Below are positions 54,128 to 63,610 of a stretch of DNA of 64,000 bases, piece by piece. Within the stretch, counting starts at the first letter, position 1; the number at the start of each line of letters is the position of its first letter. Under the pieces are notes generated by a model that did not search any database, was not told the DNA's origin, and was given only the letters and a program-made list of their open reading frames with translations. Source of the stretch: Streptomyces odonnellii (GTDB lineage: Bacteria; Actinomycetota; Actinomycetes; Streptomycetales; Streptomycetaceae); the NCBI RefSeq assembly GCF_000981895.1, contig NZ_LATD01000024.1:27956-91955 (forward strand), in the 5' to 3' direction. The translations under genes and the position numbers were made by a program.

Positions 54128-55600
54128 ATGAACCGCGCCAGCGAGAGCCCGGCCCACGCATCGCACCTTCCGCCCGGGGAACGCAGGGACCACCGGGACC
54201 ACCTCGACCACTGGCCCCACCTCACGCCCCGCGAACGCGCCGACCGCGGCAGGGCCGCCCGTAAACAGGTGCCCCGGTCCAGCCACGCAGGATTCGCCCC
54301 GGACATGGGCCGCCCCGACCCCCTCAAGATCATCGAGGAGCAGTCCGCCGCCCGCGTCCCCGAACTCGTCCCCATCCGCTACGGCCGGATGGCGGAGTCA
54401 CCGTTCCGCTTCTACCGGGGCGCCGCCGCGATCATGGCCGGCGACCTGGCCACCACCCCCTCCTCCGGCCTCACCGCGCAGCTCTGCGGAGACGCGCATC
54501 TGCTGAACTTCCGGCTGCTCGCCTCCCCGGAGCGGCGCCTCGTCTTCGACATCAACGACTTCGACGAAACACTTCCCGGCCCCTGGGAGTGGGACGTCAA
54601 ACGCCTCGCCACCAGCCTGGTGATCGCCGGGCGGGAGAACGGCTTCCCGGAGCGGGACCGCGCGGGAATCGTCGGCGCCGCCGTACGGTCGTACCGCACG
54701 CACATGCGGACCTACGCCGGCATGGGCAACCTCGACGTCTGGTACGCCCGCGGCGACGCCGAGGAGCTGCGGGCGGTGACGGACACCCAGCTCGGCAAGC
54801 GGGGCCGCGGCCAGTTCACCAGGGCCATGACCAAGGCCCGCGGCAGGGACAACCTCAAGGCCTTCGCGAAGCTCACCTGCCTGGTCGACGGCGAGCGCAG
54901 GTTCGCCCCCGATCCGCCGCTGGTCGTACGGCTCGACGACATGCTCCCGGGCACCGGACGGGACATCCTCGCGGGCGAGCTGCGCGACCTCGTCAACCGG
55001 TACGGGCGGAGCCTGTCCTCGGACCGCAGACACCTCCTGCACGGATACCGCGTGGCCGACATGGCCCGCAAGGTCGTCGGCGTGGGCAGCGTCGGAACGC
55101 GCTGCTGGATCCTGCTGCTGCTCGGCAAGGACGACGAGGACCCGCTGATCCTCCAGGCCAAGGAGGCCGACCGGTCGGTGCTCGCCGAGCACGTCGCCCC
55201 GAGCGCCTACGACAACCAGGGACACCGCGTGGTCGCGGGACAGCGCCTGATGCAGGCCGTCGGCGACATCTTCCTGGGCTGGGACCGGGTGTACGGGCTC
55301 GACGACCGGCGCAGGGACTTCTATGTGCGCCAGTTGCACGACTGGAAGGGCATCGCCGAGCCGCAGGGCATGCTGCCCCGGGGGATGCGCGTGTTCGGCG
55401 GACTCTGCGGTGCCACCCTCGCCCGCGCCCATGCCCGCTCCGGGGACCGGATCGCCATCGCCGCCTACCTCGGCTCCGGTGACACCTTCGACCGCGCGCT
55501 CGCCGCGTTCGCGGAGAGCTACGCCGATCTGAACGAGGCCGACCACCGCGTGCTGACGGACGCGGTGAAGTCCGGCCGGCTGCCCGCACAGGCCGCGTGA
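54128..55600 (+). CDS. DUF2252 family protein
   Basis: 490 residues from ATG 54128, after GGGAGGA (54114-54120) at 7 bp. It matches the DUF2252 pattern: FYRGAAAIMAGDL, CGDAHLLNFRLLASPERRLV, DINDFDETLPGPWEWDVKRL, MARKVVGVGSVGTRCWILLL and the late DDRRRDFYVRQLHDWKG. The early blocks resemble aminoglycoside-phosphotransferase/kinase-like folds, but the reaction is not established to my knowledge. Such proteins are common in Streptomyces, often near stress or central-metabolism genes. It is followed by an alcohol dehydrogenase 81 bp downstream on the same strand, possibly co-transcribed. Confidence 0.9.
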   Translation: MNRASESPAHASHLPPGERRDHRDHLDHWPHLTPRERADRGRAARKQVPRSSHAGFAPDMGRPDPLKIIEEQSAARVPELVPIRYGRMAESPFRFYRGAAAIMAGDLATTPSSGLTAQLCGDAHLLNFRLLASPERRLVFDINDFDETLPGPWEWDVKRLATSLVIAGRENGFPERDRAGIVGAAVRSYRTHMRTYAGMGNLDVWYARGDAEELRAVTDTQLGKRGRGQFTRAMTKARGRDNLKAFAKLTCLVDGERRFAPDPPLVVRLDDMLPGTGRDILAGELRDLVNRYGRSLSSDRRHLLHGYRVADMARKVVGVGSVGTRCWILLLLGKDDEDPLILQAKEADRSVLAEHVAPSAYDNQGHRVVAGQRLMQAVGDIFLGWDRVYGLDDRRRDFYVRQLHDWKGIAEPQGMLPRGMRVFGGLCGATLARAHARSGDRIAIAAYLGSGDTFDRALAAFAESYADLNEADHRVLTDAVKSGRLPAQAA

Positions 55601-55681
55601 GCGCCTCGGCCGCCCGAGTATGAGCCCCGGCAGCGGCGGTGACCGTTTGCCTCGTACACGTACCCGCCGCACGCTGGACAT

Positions 55682-56731
55682 ATGGCTTCTCCCGCGTCCA
55701 CCGCCCGCACCGCGCCCGTCCCGGACACCCTTGGTGCCTGGGCCGTCGAGACGCCAGGCCCGATCGCCACAGGCCCGCTGGTCCATCTCCGCCGCAGAAC
55801 ACCCGTCCCCGGCCCGGGCGACCTGCTCGTACGGATCGAGGCCTGCGGTGTGTGCCGTACGGACCTGCATCTCGCCGAGGGCGACCTGGCCCCGCACCAC
55901 CCCTCCACCGTCCCCGGCCACGAGATCGTCGGCCGGGTGATCGCCGTCGGCGACGCCGTCACCTCGTACCGCACCGGCGACCGGGTCGGCGGTGCCTGGC
56001 TGCGAGGCACCTGCGGGACCTGCCGCTACTGCCGTTCGGGCCGCGAGAACCTCTGCCCCTGGTCCGTCTACACCGGCTGGGACGCCGACGGCGGCTTCGC
56101 CGATCTGACCCTGATCCCCGAGGCCTTCGCCTACCGGCTGCCGGTGTCCCGGGACCCCGCCCTCCTCGCGCCCCTCCTCTGCGCCGGGATCATCGGCTAC
56201 CGGTCGCTGCGCCGCAGCGCGCTGCCCGAGGGAGGCCGTCTCGGACTGTACGGATTCGGCGCCTCCGCCCATCTCGCCGCCCAGGTCGCCATCGCCGAGG
56301 GCGCCACCGTCCATGTGCTGACCCGGTCGCCGCAGGCCCGTGAACTCGCCCTGGAACTGGGCGCCGCCTCGGCCGCCGACGCCTACGACCGGCCTCCCGA
56401 GCCGCTGGACTCGGCGATCCTGTTCGCCCCGGTCGGCGATCTCGTACCGGTGGCGATGGAGGCCCTGGACCGCTCCGGCACCCTCGCCATCGCCGGAATC
56501 CACCTCACCGACATCCCGGGGCTGAACTACGAGCGCCATCTCTTCCAGGAGCGGAATCTGCGCAGCGTCACCTCCAACACCCGTCAGGACGGCCGTGGCT
56601 TCCTGGCGCTGGCCGATCGCATCGGCATCCGGGTCACCACCACCCCGTACCCGCTGAGCCGTGCCGACCGGGCGCTCGCGGACCTGGCGGCCGACCGTGT
56701 CCAGGGCGCCGCCGTCCTCGTACCCGGCTGA
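55682..56731 (+). CDS. Zinc-dependent alcohol dehydrogenase (MDR family)
   Basis: 349 residues from ATG 55682; no strong ribosome site is visible. The GroES-like catalytic domain has [14 protein letters not shown] and [12 protein letters not shown] (catalytic zinc Cys and His/Glu). The structural zinc cysteines are [15 protein letters not shown]. The Rossmann part has [15 protein letters not shown]. The Leu-rich [13 protein letters not shown] is typical of NAD(P)-dependent primary-alcohol dehydrogenases of the AdhA type. It interconverts alcohols and aldehydes in the cytoplasm. Placement near a phosphoketolase could link it to disposal of C2 units, but it is on the opposite strand and this is inference. 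It converges with the GH65 gene 36 bp away. Confidence 0.92.
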   Translation: MASPASTARTAPVPDTLGAWAVETPGPIATGPLVHLRRRTPVPGPGDLLVRIEACGVCRTDLHLAEGDLAPHHPSTVPGHEIVGRVIAVGDAVTSYRTGDRVGGAWLRGTCGTCRYCRSGRENLCPWSVYTGWDADGGFADLTLIPEAFAYRLPVSRDPALLAPLLCAGIIGYRSLRRSALPEGGRLGLYGFGASAHLAAQVAIAEGATVHVLTRSPQARELALELGAASAADAYDRPPEPLDSAILFAPVGDLVPVAMEALDRSGTLAIAGIHLTDIPGLNYERHLFQERNLRSVTSNTRQDGRGFLALADRIGIRVTTTPYPLSRADRALADLAADRVQGAAVLVPG

Positions 56732-56767
56732 CGTAAGGGGGCCGCTGTACGGGACGGAGCGCCCGCC

Positions 56768-59173
56768 TCATCCGCCGGGCAGCTCCAGCCAGCGGGTCGC
56801 GCCCGGCGCGACCGTCGACACCCGGCCGCCCAGCACCACCCGTACCGGCTCCCCGTCCGGCGCCGGCACCCCGATCCGTACCCGCCCCGTCCGGATCCGC
56901 AGGTCCACGTCCCAGTGGTTCCGGTACCGGATGCCCACCCGGAACTTGGAGAGCTGCGGCAGCGGCGCCGGATCCAGCCACAGCGCGTTCTCCCGGGTCT
57001 CCAGACCGGTCAGTCCGCGCTGCACGAAGTCCAGGGTCCCCGCCATCGCGCCCAGATGGATGCCCTCCGCCGTGGTGCCGCCCTGCACGTCCGCGACATC
57101 CCCGGTCAGCGCCTCCCTTGCATACGTCCACGCCTCGTCCCGGTGGATCCGCGCCAGCACCCACGCGTGCACCAGCGCGCTCAGCGTGGAGCCATGGCTC
57201 GTACGACGCTCGTAGTACTCGACGGTGGTACGCCAGAAGTCGTCGTCGAGCCGGTGGCCCAGCCGCCGGAAGAGACCGGACAGCTCGCCGGGCGAGAACA
57301 GATAGCCCAGCATCAGCACATCGGCCTGCTTGGACACCTGGTAGCGGTTGACCGTGTCGCCCTCGGCCTCCAGGATCCGGTCCAGCCGCCGGATGTCGCC
57401 GTACCGCCTCCGGTACGCCGCCCAGTCCAGCTCGGCCAGCCTGCCGTACCCCGCGAACTGGCTGATGACACCGCGGTGGAACGGCACATGGAGCCTGCGC
57501 GAGATGTCCTCCCAGCGGTCCGTCTCCTGCCGGTCGAGCTGGAGCCGTTCGAAGAGCCGGCGGCGCCGCGAGGCGGGCAGCGCCCGGCACAGCTCACGGG
57601 CCCGCGCCAGCACCCAGGCCGCGGTGACATTCGTATAGGCGTTGTCGTCGAGCCCCGGCGCGGTCGCCCCCGGATAGGCGTCGTGGTACTCGTCGGGGCC
57701 CATGACACCGCGGATCCGGTACCGCTCCAGCGCCGGGTCCCACTCCGCGATCGCCGCCCAGAACCGGGCGATCTGGAGCAGTGTCTCCGCGCCTTTCGTG
57801 TGCAGGAACTCCAGATCGCCACTGGCCTGGCAGTACTGCCACACGTTGTACGCGACCGCCGAGCCGACATGGTGCTGGAGGCGGGAATGGTCGGCCACCC
57901 AGCGGCCGGAGCGCGGATTGAGATGCAGCTCCTGGCTCTCCTCGCGCCCGTCGCTGCCGCTCTGCCACGGGAACATCGCCCCCACCCGGCCCGCCTCCCG
58001 CGCCGCGCGGCAGGCCGCGGGCAGCCGCCGGTGGCGGTAGCCCAGCAGCGCCCGGGAGACCTCGGGGAAGTGCAGATTCAGATACGGCAGGACGAACAGC
58101 TCGTCCCAGAAGACATGCCCGCGGTACGCCTCGCCGTGCAGCCCCCGCGCGGGCACCCCCACATCCAGCTCGGCCGTGTGCGGGGAGAGCGTCTGGAGGA
58201 CATGGAAGAGGTGCAGGCGCAGGATCCGGCCCGCCTCGCCCGGTACGTCCAGCGTCGACCTGCGCCAGATGTCCTCCCAGGCACGCTGGTGCGAGGCGAG
58301 CAGCCGCGAGAAGCCGGGCGCCCGCAGCGCCCCCTCGACGGCGGCGGTCAGCGGATCGCTGATCGCCGGGTCGCGCGAGGTGTACAGCGCGACCGTCTTG
58401 TCGACGGTCACCGTCTCGCCCGGCGCCATCGGGACCGTCAGCCTCTGGAAGGCCCGCCGGGCCGTCAGCCGGGTACGCGGCCGGCCCGCCGCGACGCCCC
58501 CGCGCGAGGCCCGGGTGCGCGCGGCGAGCGCCACCCCGATTCCGGAGTTGACGGTCAGGCAGCGCAGCCAGAGGGTGTCGCCGTGCTCCAAGCCGGTGTG
58601 CCAGTGGGCGAGATGACGGTTCGCGAGATCGCCGTAACGTTCCACCCCCGCGTTGCGCACATCGCCGTCGAGCCCCGACTCCACCTCGACGCTCCCCGCC
58701 CACCCCTCGGCCGTGAACGCCGTGCGCTGCGCGGCGAGATGCGGCTCTCCCATGTGCACCAGCCGGCACTGCTCCACCGTCAGCCGCCGCCCGGCGCCGT
58801 CCTCGTACACCGAACCGCGGACGAGGGTGCCCTGCCGCAGATCCAGGGTCCGCCGGTGCTCGACCAGCCCGGCGCCGTCGGGCGACAGCCACGGACCCGG
58901 CTCCCCGCCCTCGGGGATCACCCGGTACCGCAGCGGCAGCCAGTCGGGGAGATTGACCAGGTCCTCGTTCTCGATCCGGCGTCCGGCCACCGTGGACACC
59001 AGCCGGTTGTAGCAGCCCGCCACATAGGTGCCCGGGTAGTGCGCGGGACCCGAGGAGGTCTCGGAGGCCGCGCCCCGGGTGGCGAAATAGCCGTTGCCCA
59101 GCGTGCACAGCGCCTCGCGCAGCCGCTCCGATTCCGGGTCGTACCCCTCGTACGTCCAGGTCCAGGCACGCAT
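56768..59173 (-). CDS. GH65 family disaccharide phosphorylase/hydrolase (maltose, trehalose or kojibiose type)
   Basis: 801 residues from ATG 59173, two bases after the stop of the HAD gene (coupled). The N-terminal beta-sandwich opens with WTYEGYDPESERLREALCTL and GNGYFATRGA. The (alpha/alpha)6 barrel holds GHVFWDELFVLPYLNLHFPE, the general acid in VMGPDEYHD (Glu495, codon 57689-57691), VTAAWVLARARELC, and KQADVLMLGYLFSPGELSGL (phosphate-binding region). A C-terminal beta domain follows. Phosphorolysis by GH65 enzymes gives beta-glucose 1-phosphate and a sugar. The adjoining beta-phosphoglucomutase-like gene would use that product, which favours a phosphorylase over a hydrolase. The exact disaccharide cannot be read by eye. 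Confidence 0.92.
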   Translation of the reverse strand: MRAWTWTYEGYDPESERLREALCTLGNGYFATRGAASETSSGPAHYPGTYVAGCYNRLVSTVAGRRIENEDLVNLPDWLPLRYRVIPEGGEPGPWLSPDGAGLVEHRRTLDLRQGTLVRGSVYEDGAGRRLTVEQCRLVHMGEPHLAAQRTAFTAEGWAGSVEVESGLDGDVRNAGVERYGDLANRHLAHWHTGLEHGDTLWLRCLTVNSGIGVALAARTRASRGGVAAGRPRTRLTARRAFQRLTVPMAPGETVTVDKTVALYTSRDPAISDPLTAAVEGALRAPGFSRLLASHQRAWEDIWRRSTLDVPGEAGRILRLHLFHVLQTLSPHTAELDVGVPARGLHGEAYRGHVFWDELFVLPYLNLHFPEVSRALLGYRHRRLPAACRAAREAGRVGAMFPWQSGSDGREESQELHLNPRSGRWVADHSRLQHHVGSAVAYNVWQYCQASGDLEFLHTKGAETLLQIARFWAAIAEWDPALERYRIRGVMGPDEYHDAYPGATAPGLDDNAYTNVTAAWVLARARELCRALPASRRRRLFERLQLDRQETDRWEDISRRLHVPFHRGVISQFAGYGRLAELDWAAYRRRYGDIRRLDRILEAEGDTVNRYQVSKQADVLMLGYLFSPGELSGLFRRLGHRLDDDFWRTTVEYYERRTSHGSTLSALVHAWVLARIHRDEAWTYAREALTGDVADVQGGTTAEGIHLGAMAGTLDFVQRGLTGLETRENALWLDPAPLPQLSKFRVGIRYRNHWDVDLRIRTGRVRIGVPAPDGEPVRVVLGGRVSTVAPGATRWLELPGG

Positions 59174-59175
59174 GG

Positions 59176-59937
59176 TCAGTCCCCGCCCGCGGTCAGCAGC
59201 TCGCCGGGGTCCCCGACCACCGCGTCGGCGCCGTGCCGCCGCAGATCGGCCGCGCTCGTCGGCCCCGCCGTACGGTCCACACCGATCACCAGGCCGAAGC
59301 CGCCGCGCCTGCCCGCCTCCACCCCGGCCAGCGCGTCCTCCACGACCGCCGCGTCCCGCGCCGCCACGCCGAGACGGTGCGCGGCTTCGAGGAAGAGCGC
59401 CGGATCCGGCTTGCCGGGCAGACCGAGCCGCGCGGCCTCCCTGCCGTCCACCACCGCCCGCAGCAGACCGAGCACACCGGCCGTGTCGAGCAGCTCGGTC
59501 GCGTGCCGGGACGCCGACACGGCCGCGCACGGCACCGCCGCGTCACGCAGCGCCTTCAGCAGACGTACGGTCCCGGGCCAGACCGCGACCCCGTCGGTCC
59601 GCAGCCGTGCGGTGAACAGCTCCTCCTTGCGGGCCGCGACCGCCCGCACCGTACCCGTGCCCGGCGGGTCGTCCGGTGCGCCGAGAGGCAGGGACAGCCC
59701 GCGCGCGGCCAGGAACGCCGCCGCCCCGTCCTCGCGGGAGCGGCCGTCGACATGGCGGCGGTACTCCTCCACCGCGTCGAACGGCGGGGCCGCCCCCGCG
59801 ACGGCCAGAGCGGCGTCGAACGCGCCCTTCCAGGCCGCCGCGTGGAGCCGGGCGGTATCGGTGATCACCCCGTCGGTGTCGAGGACCACGGCCCGCACGG
59901 AGCGCAGCAGCGGTGCCGGGAACGGCGCACCGGCCAT
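59176..59937 (-). CDS. pgmB: HAD-family beta-phosphoglucomutase-like enzyme
   Basis: 253 residues from ATG 59937, with GAAGGGA upstream; the long open frame further upstream is antisense to other genes and runs through a mobile element. The HAD motifs are: LDTDGVITDT (nucleophile Asp20, acid/base Asp22), CAAVSASRHATELL (motif II Ser), GKPDPALFLEAA (motif III Lys) and VVEDALAGVEAGRRGGF (motif IV). The helical cap (HAAAWKGAFD and following) fits the beta-phosphoglucomutase subfamily, which turns beta-glucose 1-phosphate into glucose 6-phosphate. The direct coupling to a GH65 gene supports this. A phosphatase role is the alternative. Confidence 0.88.
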   Translation of the reverse strand: MAGAPFPAPLLRSVRAVVLDTDGVITDTARLHAAAWKGAFDAALAVAGAAPPFDAVEEYRRHVDGRSREDGAAAFLAARGLSLPLGAPDDPPGTGTVRAVAARKEELFTARLRTDGVAVWPGTVRLLKALRDAAVPCAAVSASRHATELLDTAGVLGLLRAVVDGREAARLGLPGKPDPALFLEAAHRLGVAARDAAVVEDALAGVEAGRRGGFGLVIGVDRTAGPTSAADLRRHGADAVVGDPGELLTAGGD

Positions 59938-59984
59938 GGACCGTCCCTTCGTGGAAGTACCAGGCGTCGCGAGCCGGACAGGGC

Positions 59985-60165
59985 CGAGGGCGTGTTGCGA
60001 AAGTAGCGCCGTCCGCCCGGAGGGCGGGGCCTGCGGCGTCCGGTGCGTGCGATCGCAAGGCGGAGGATCGCCCGCGTACTGGACGTACTCAGGCGACTCC
60101 GACAACGCCGCGAGCGTGCGTGCCGGGTGTCGCGGGCCAGGCGGGACTTTCGCGACACGCCCTCG
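59985..60165. mobile_element. 181-bp palindromic MITE-like element, copy 2 (inverted)
   Basis: It begins CGAGGGCGTGTTGCGAAAGT (59985-60004) and ends ACTTTCGCGACACGCCCTCG (60146-60165), terminal inverted repeats with one G-T type mismatch. Aligned without gaps to the reverse complement of copy 1, 150 of 181 bases agree. The terminal stem differs between copies at several bases on both sides but still pairs in each. The inner hairpin changes from TCATCC/GGATGA to TCGCC/GGCGA, again keeping pairs. It fills the gap between the HAD gene and the phosphoketolase. There is no CTAG at its edges. Confidence 0.8.
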
Positions 60166-60188
60166 TCCCATGGCACCACGACTTCCCG

Positions 60189-62654
60189 TCACAGGCGCGT
60201 CGTGGGATAGATCTCGCTGTCCACCGGAAGCGGCTGCCAGGTCCAGTCGGTCACCTCGGGCAGATCCGTACCGTGCTCCCGGATCCAGGCCTGGTGCCGG
60301 AACCGGGCGTCCTCCATCGCCTGCCGCGCGTGGGTGGCGCGCACCGCCAGCCCAGGGACCCGGTCGATGACATCCATGACCAGCCGGTAGCGGTCCAGGT
60401 TGTTGCGGACCACCATGTCGAACGGCGTTGTGGTGGTGCCCGACTCCTCGTAGCCGCGCACATGCAGATTCCCGTGGCCGGTGTGGCGGTAGGCGAGACG
60501 GTGGATCAGCCAGGGATAGCCGTGGTACGCGAAGATCACCGGCTTGTCGCGGGTGAACAGCGCGTCGTACTGGCTGTCGGACAGACCGTGCGGATGCCGG
60601 CTCTCCGGCAGCAGCCGGGCCAGATCCACCACATTGACCACCCGGACCGCGAGCCGCGGCAGATGGCGCCGGATCAGCAGCGCGGCGGCCAGCACCTCCT
60701 GGGTCGGCACATCGCCCGCGCAGGCCAGCACCACGTCCGGCTCCTCGCCCTCGCGCTCGGTGCCCGCCCAGGACCACACTCCCGCGCCCCGTGCGCAGTG
60801 GGCGCGCGCCTCGTCCAGGGTGAGCCAGTCGTAGCAGGGCTGCTTCCCCGCGACGACGACATTGACGTAGTCCCGGCTGCGCAGCACATGGTCGGCCACG
60901 CAGAGCAGGGAGTTGGTGTCCGGCGGCAGATAGACCCGTACGACCTCGGGCGCCTTGTTCAGCACATGGTCGATGAAACCGGGGTCCTGGTGGGAGAAGC
61001 CGTTGTGGTCCTGGCGCCATACGTGCGAGGTGAGCAGATAGTTGAACGAGGCGATCGGGCGCCGCCAGGGCAGCCCGCGGGACACCTTCAGCCACTTGAT
61101 GTGCTGGTTGACCATCGAGTCGACGATATGCACGAAGGCCTCGTAGCAGGAGAACAGCCCGTGCCTGCCGGTGAGGAGATAGCCCTCCAGCCAGCCCTGG
61201 CAGGTGTGTTCGGAGAGGATCTCCATGACCCGGCCGTGCCGGTCGAGATGCTCGTCGACACTCAGCGTCCCCGCCTGCCACGCCTTGCCCGACGCCTTGT
61301 AGAGGCCCTGGAGCCGGTTGGACGCCGTCTCGTCCGGGCCCACCACCCGGAAGTCGCGGCGCCCGCTGGTCGCCTCCATGACAGCTTCGAGCACATCGCC
61401 CAGCACCCGCGTCGGCTCGTGCAGGGTGACACCGGGCCGGTCGACCTTCACCGCGTACGGTTCGAGCTCCGGCACGGGCAGATCGCGCAGCAGCAGACCG
61501 CCGTTGGCGTACGGAGTGGCGCCGAGCCGCAGTGTGCCCTCGGGGACACAGGCGAGGACCTGGGGGCGGGGCCGCCCATGGCCGTCGAAGAGTTCCTCAG
61601 GGCGGTACGAGCGCAGCCACGCCTCCAGTTGCCGCAGATGCTCCGGGTTCTCGCGGACGCCCGCGAGCGGCACCTGATGGGCGCGCCAGGTCCCCTCGAC
61701 CGGCAGTCCGTCCACGGTGGCGGGCCCGGTCCATCCCTTCGGCGTCCGCAGGACGATCACCGGCCAGCGGGCCCGCCCGGTGGCGCCCTCCTCCCTGGCC
61801 GTGCGCTGGATCAGCGCGATCCGGTCCAGCGCGGTGTCCATCGCGCGGGCCATGTCCCGGTGCACCGTGTCCGGATCGTCGCCGCCGACATGCAGCACCT
61901 CATGGCCGTAACCGCGCAGCAGCTCGTCCAGCTCCGCCTCGGGGATACGGGCGAGCACAGCCGGATTGGCGATCTTGTAGCCGTTGAGATGGAGGATCGG
62001 CAGCACCGCGCCGTCGTGCACCGGGTCGAGGAACTTGTTCGAGTGCCAGGACGCGGCCAGCGGTCCGGTCTCCGCCTCGCCGTCGCCGATCACACACGCC
62101 ACCAGCAGATCCGGATGGTCGAACGCGGCGCCGTAGGCATGGGAGAGGGAGTAGCCCAGCTCGCCGCCCTCATGGATCGAGCCGGGCGTCTCGGGCGCCA
62201 CATGGCTGGGCACCCCGCCGGGGAAGGAGAACTGGCGGAAGAGCCGGGCCATGCCCTCCCGGTCCCTGCTGACGTCCGGGTATACCTCCGAATAGCTGCC
62301 TTCCAGCCAGGAGTTGGCCAGGACCGCCGGGCCGCCGTGGCCCGGCCCCCAGACACAGACGGTGTCCCCGCGCCGCGCCTTGATGACCCGGTTGAGATGG
62401 GTGTGGACGAGATTCAGTCCGGGGGCGGTGCCCCAGTGGCCCAGCAGCCGGGGTTTGATGTGTTCGGGGCGTAGCGGCTCGGTCAGCAGCGGATTGCCCA
62501 TGAGATAGATCTGGCCGGCCGCCAGATAGTTGGCGGCACGCCAGTGGGCCACCAGGGCGGCCAGTTCCTCGTCGGTGACGGCGGCCGCCGCGCCGTCCGT
62601 GGGCTCGGTCGTTGGGGTGGCCGTGGTCCGTTCCGACGTACTCGCCTCGCGCAT
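60189..62654 (-). CDS. Xylulose-5-phosphate/fructose-6-phosphate phosphoketolase
   Basis: 821 residues from ATG 62654, with GGAGGAGAG just upstream; the length is typical for the family (about 790-825). Thiamine-diphosphate-dependent cleavage of xylulose 5-phosphate (and often fructose 6-phosphate) gives acetyl phosphate plus glyceraldehyde 3-phosphate (or erythrose 4-phosphate). Seen: [53 protein letters not shown], the ThDP motif [41 protein letters not shown] and [11 protein letters not shown]. The upstream GH65/beta-phosphoglucomutase pair on the same strand could feed glucose 6-phosphate into it through the pentose phosphate route. A mobile element separates them, so co-transcription is doubtful. 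Confidence 0.97.
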   Translation of the reverse strand: MREASTSERTTATPTTEPTDGAAAAVTDEELAALVAHWRAANYLAAGQIYLMGNPLLTEPLRPEHIKPRLLGHWGTAPGLNLVHTHLNRVIKARRGDTVCVWGPGHGGPAVLANSWLEGSYSEVYPDVSRDREGMARLFRQFSFPGGVPSHVAPETPGSIHEGGELGYSLSHAYGAAFDHPDLLVACVIGDGEAETGPLAASWHSNKFLDPVHDGAVLPILHLNGYKIANPAVLARIPEAELDELLRGYGHEVLHVGGDDPDTVHRDMARAMDTALDRIALIQRTAREEGATGRARWPVIVLRTPKGWTGPATVDGLPVEGTWRAHQVPLAGVRENPEHLRQLEAWLRSYRPEELFDGHGRPRPQVLACVPEGTLRLGATPYANGGLLLRDLPVPELEPYAVKVDRPGVTLHEPTRVLGDVLEAVMEATSGRRDFRVVGPDETASNRLQGLYKASGKAWQAGTLSVDEHLDRHGRVMEILSEHTCQGWLEGYLLTGRHGLFSCYEAFVHIVDSMVNQHIKWLKVSRGLPWRRPIASFNYLLTSHVWRQDHNGFSHQDPGFIDHVLNKAPEVVRVYLPPDTNSLLCVADHVLRSRDYVNVVVAGKQPCYDWLTLDEARAHCARGAGVWSWAGTEREGEEPDVVLACAGDVPTQEVLAAALLIRRHLPRLAVRVVNVVDLARLLPESRHPHGLSDSQYDALFTRDKPVIFAYHGYPWLIHRLAYRHTGHGNLHVRGYEESGTTTTPFDMVVRNNLDRYRLVMDVIDRVPGLAVRATHARQAMEDARFRHQAWIREHGTDLPEVTDWTWQPLPVDSEIYPTTRL

Positions 62655-62720
62655 GGCTCTCCTCCGCGGCTGGTCGATGTCCCGGCCAGCCTTGTTGCGG
62701 GCGAGCGGCGCCCGCTAGGG

Positions 62721-62750
62721 CCGTTCGGGCAACGGGCCAGGCCCGAACGG
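62721..62750 (-). terminator. Hairpin terminator upstream of the phosphoketolase gene
   Basis: CCGTTCGGGC (62721-62730) pairs perfectly with GCCCGAACGG (62741-62750) over a 10-base loop. It is about 60 bp downstream of the minus-strand gene ending at 62810, so it probably ends that transcript and isolates the phosphoketolase. Confidence 0.7.
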
Positions 62751-62809
62751 GTGATGCCGGTCGGGCCGGCCGCCTCGGCGCCGGTCTTCCGCGGATGCGG
62801 TGGGCGGGG

Positions 62810-63610
62810 TCAGGGACAGCGGTAGGTGATGTGGGTGACCGCCGTGTGCCGGGAGGGTTCGGTGATCCGCAGCTCGGCCGTGGCGCGGTACTCGCCCCGG
62901 CCCCGGAAGGTCCACAACAGACGCAGCCGCGTCTCGCCCTGGCCCTGTGCCAGCTTCTCGTGCAGCGTGCCGGAGGAGGTGCCGTCGCTGCGTATCCAGC
63001 GGTAAGTGAGGGTGCCGGGGCGGCCGTTGGTCCGCACGGTGGCGACGATGTCCGACGTGCCGTCACACTCCGGCCCGCGTGCGGCGGTCCGTACGGTCAC
63101 GTCCCGCACGGCGAGGGCGGGCCCGTACCGCTGCCAGGCGAGATACAGCAGTACGGCGAGCAGGACCGCGGCGGCGAGCGCGTACCGGCGCAGGCCTCCG
63201 GCGCGGCGTTCGGGCTGGCGCCGCGGTTCCGCGGGCTGTCCGGGCGGGCTGCCGGCCCAGAGGGCCGCGGTGGTGTTCGCGTGGTGACGGTTCCGTACGG
63301 CGGCGGTCACCCCCGGTCCGAAGCGGAGGATCTCCCCCTCGATCCGGTCGGGCGCCGGCACGGGTGCGGCCGACGGTGCGGGCACTGGATCCGGGGCCGG
63401 TTCGGAGGCGGGGCCGGCGTCGGAGTCAGGGCCCTGGAACCAGTGGCTGCCGAGCACGGTCGCGCTGTACGTATCGGCTGCGGAGCCCGATCCGGCCCCG
63501 GCCCCGATCTCGGCCCCGGTCGCCGGTTCGGGGCGGATGTCCTCCGGCGGTCCGTCCGGGCGTCCGGGTTTTCCGCCGTCGTGGCCGTAGGGGATACGTG
63601 GATCGCTCAT
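62810..63610 (-). CDS. Membrane-anchored protein with extracytoplasmic domain, unknown function
   Basis: 266 residues from ATG 63610, which overlaps the upstream gene's stop as ATGA (translational coupling). Residues 1-135 are cytoplasmic, Pro/Ala/Gly-rich and disordered. One membrane helix (YALAAAVLLAVLLYLAW, about 143-160) follows basic residues, giving an N-in topology. The outer about 100 residues look like a beta-sandwich: VRDVTVRTAARGPECDGTSD, GRPGTLTYRWIRSDG and ITYRCP, with two cysteines that may form a disulphide. No enzyme motifs are seen. The outer domain resembles in layout the C-terminal domain of the upstream gene, suggesting related binding or assembly roles. Function not recognised. 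Confidence 0.8.
   Translation of the reverse strand: MSDPRIPYGHDGGKPGRPDGPPEDIRPEPATGAEIGAGAGSGSAADTYSATVLGSHWFQGPDSDAGPASEPAPDPVPAPSAAPVPAPDRIEGEILRFGPGVTAAVRNRHHANTTAALWAGSPPGQPAEPRRQPERRAGGLRRYALAAAVLLAVLLYLAWQRYGPALAVRDVTVRTAARGPECDGTSDIVATVRTNGRPGTLTYRWIRSDGTSSGTLHEKLAQGQGETRLRLLWTFRGRGEYRATAELRITEPSRHTAVTHITYRCP

Noticed and set aside
56915..60370. 1151-residue plus-strand frame over GH65, HAD and the mobile element
   Set aside because: It is antisense to two well-supported enzymes and runs through a noncoding palindrome; no ribosome site or domain.
59176..61281. 701-residue minus frame extending the HAD protein upstream
   Set aside because: The extra 448 residues are an off-frame reading of the phosphoketolase and the mobile element; a good ribosome site marks ATG 59937.
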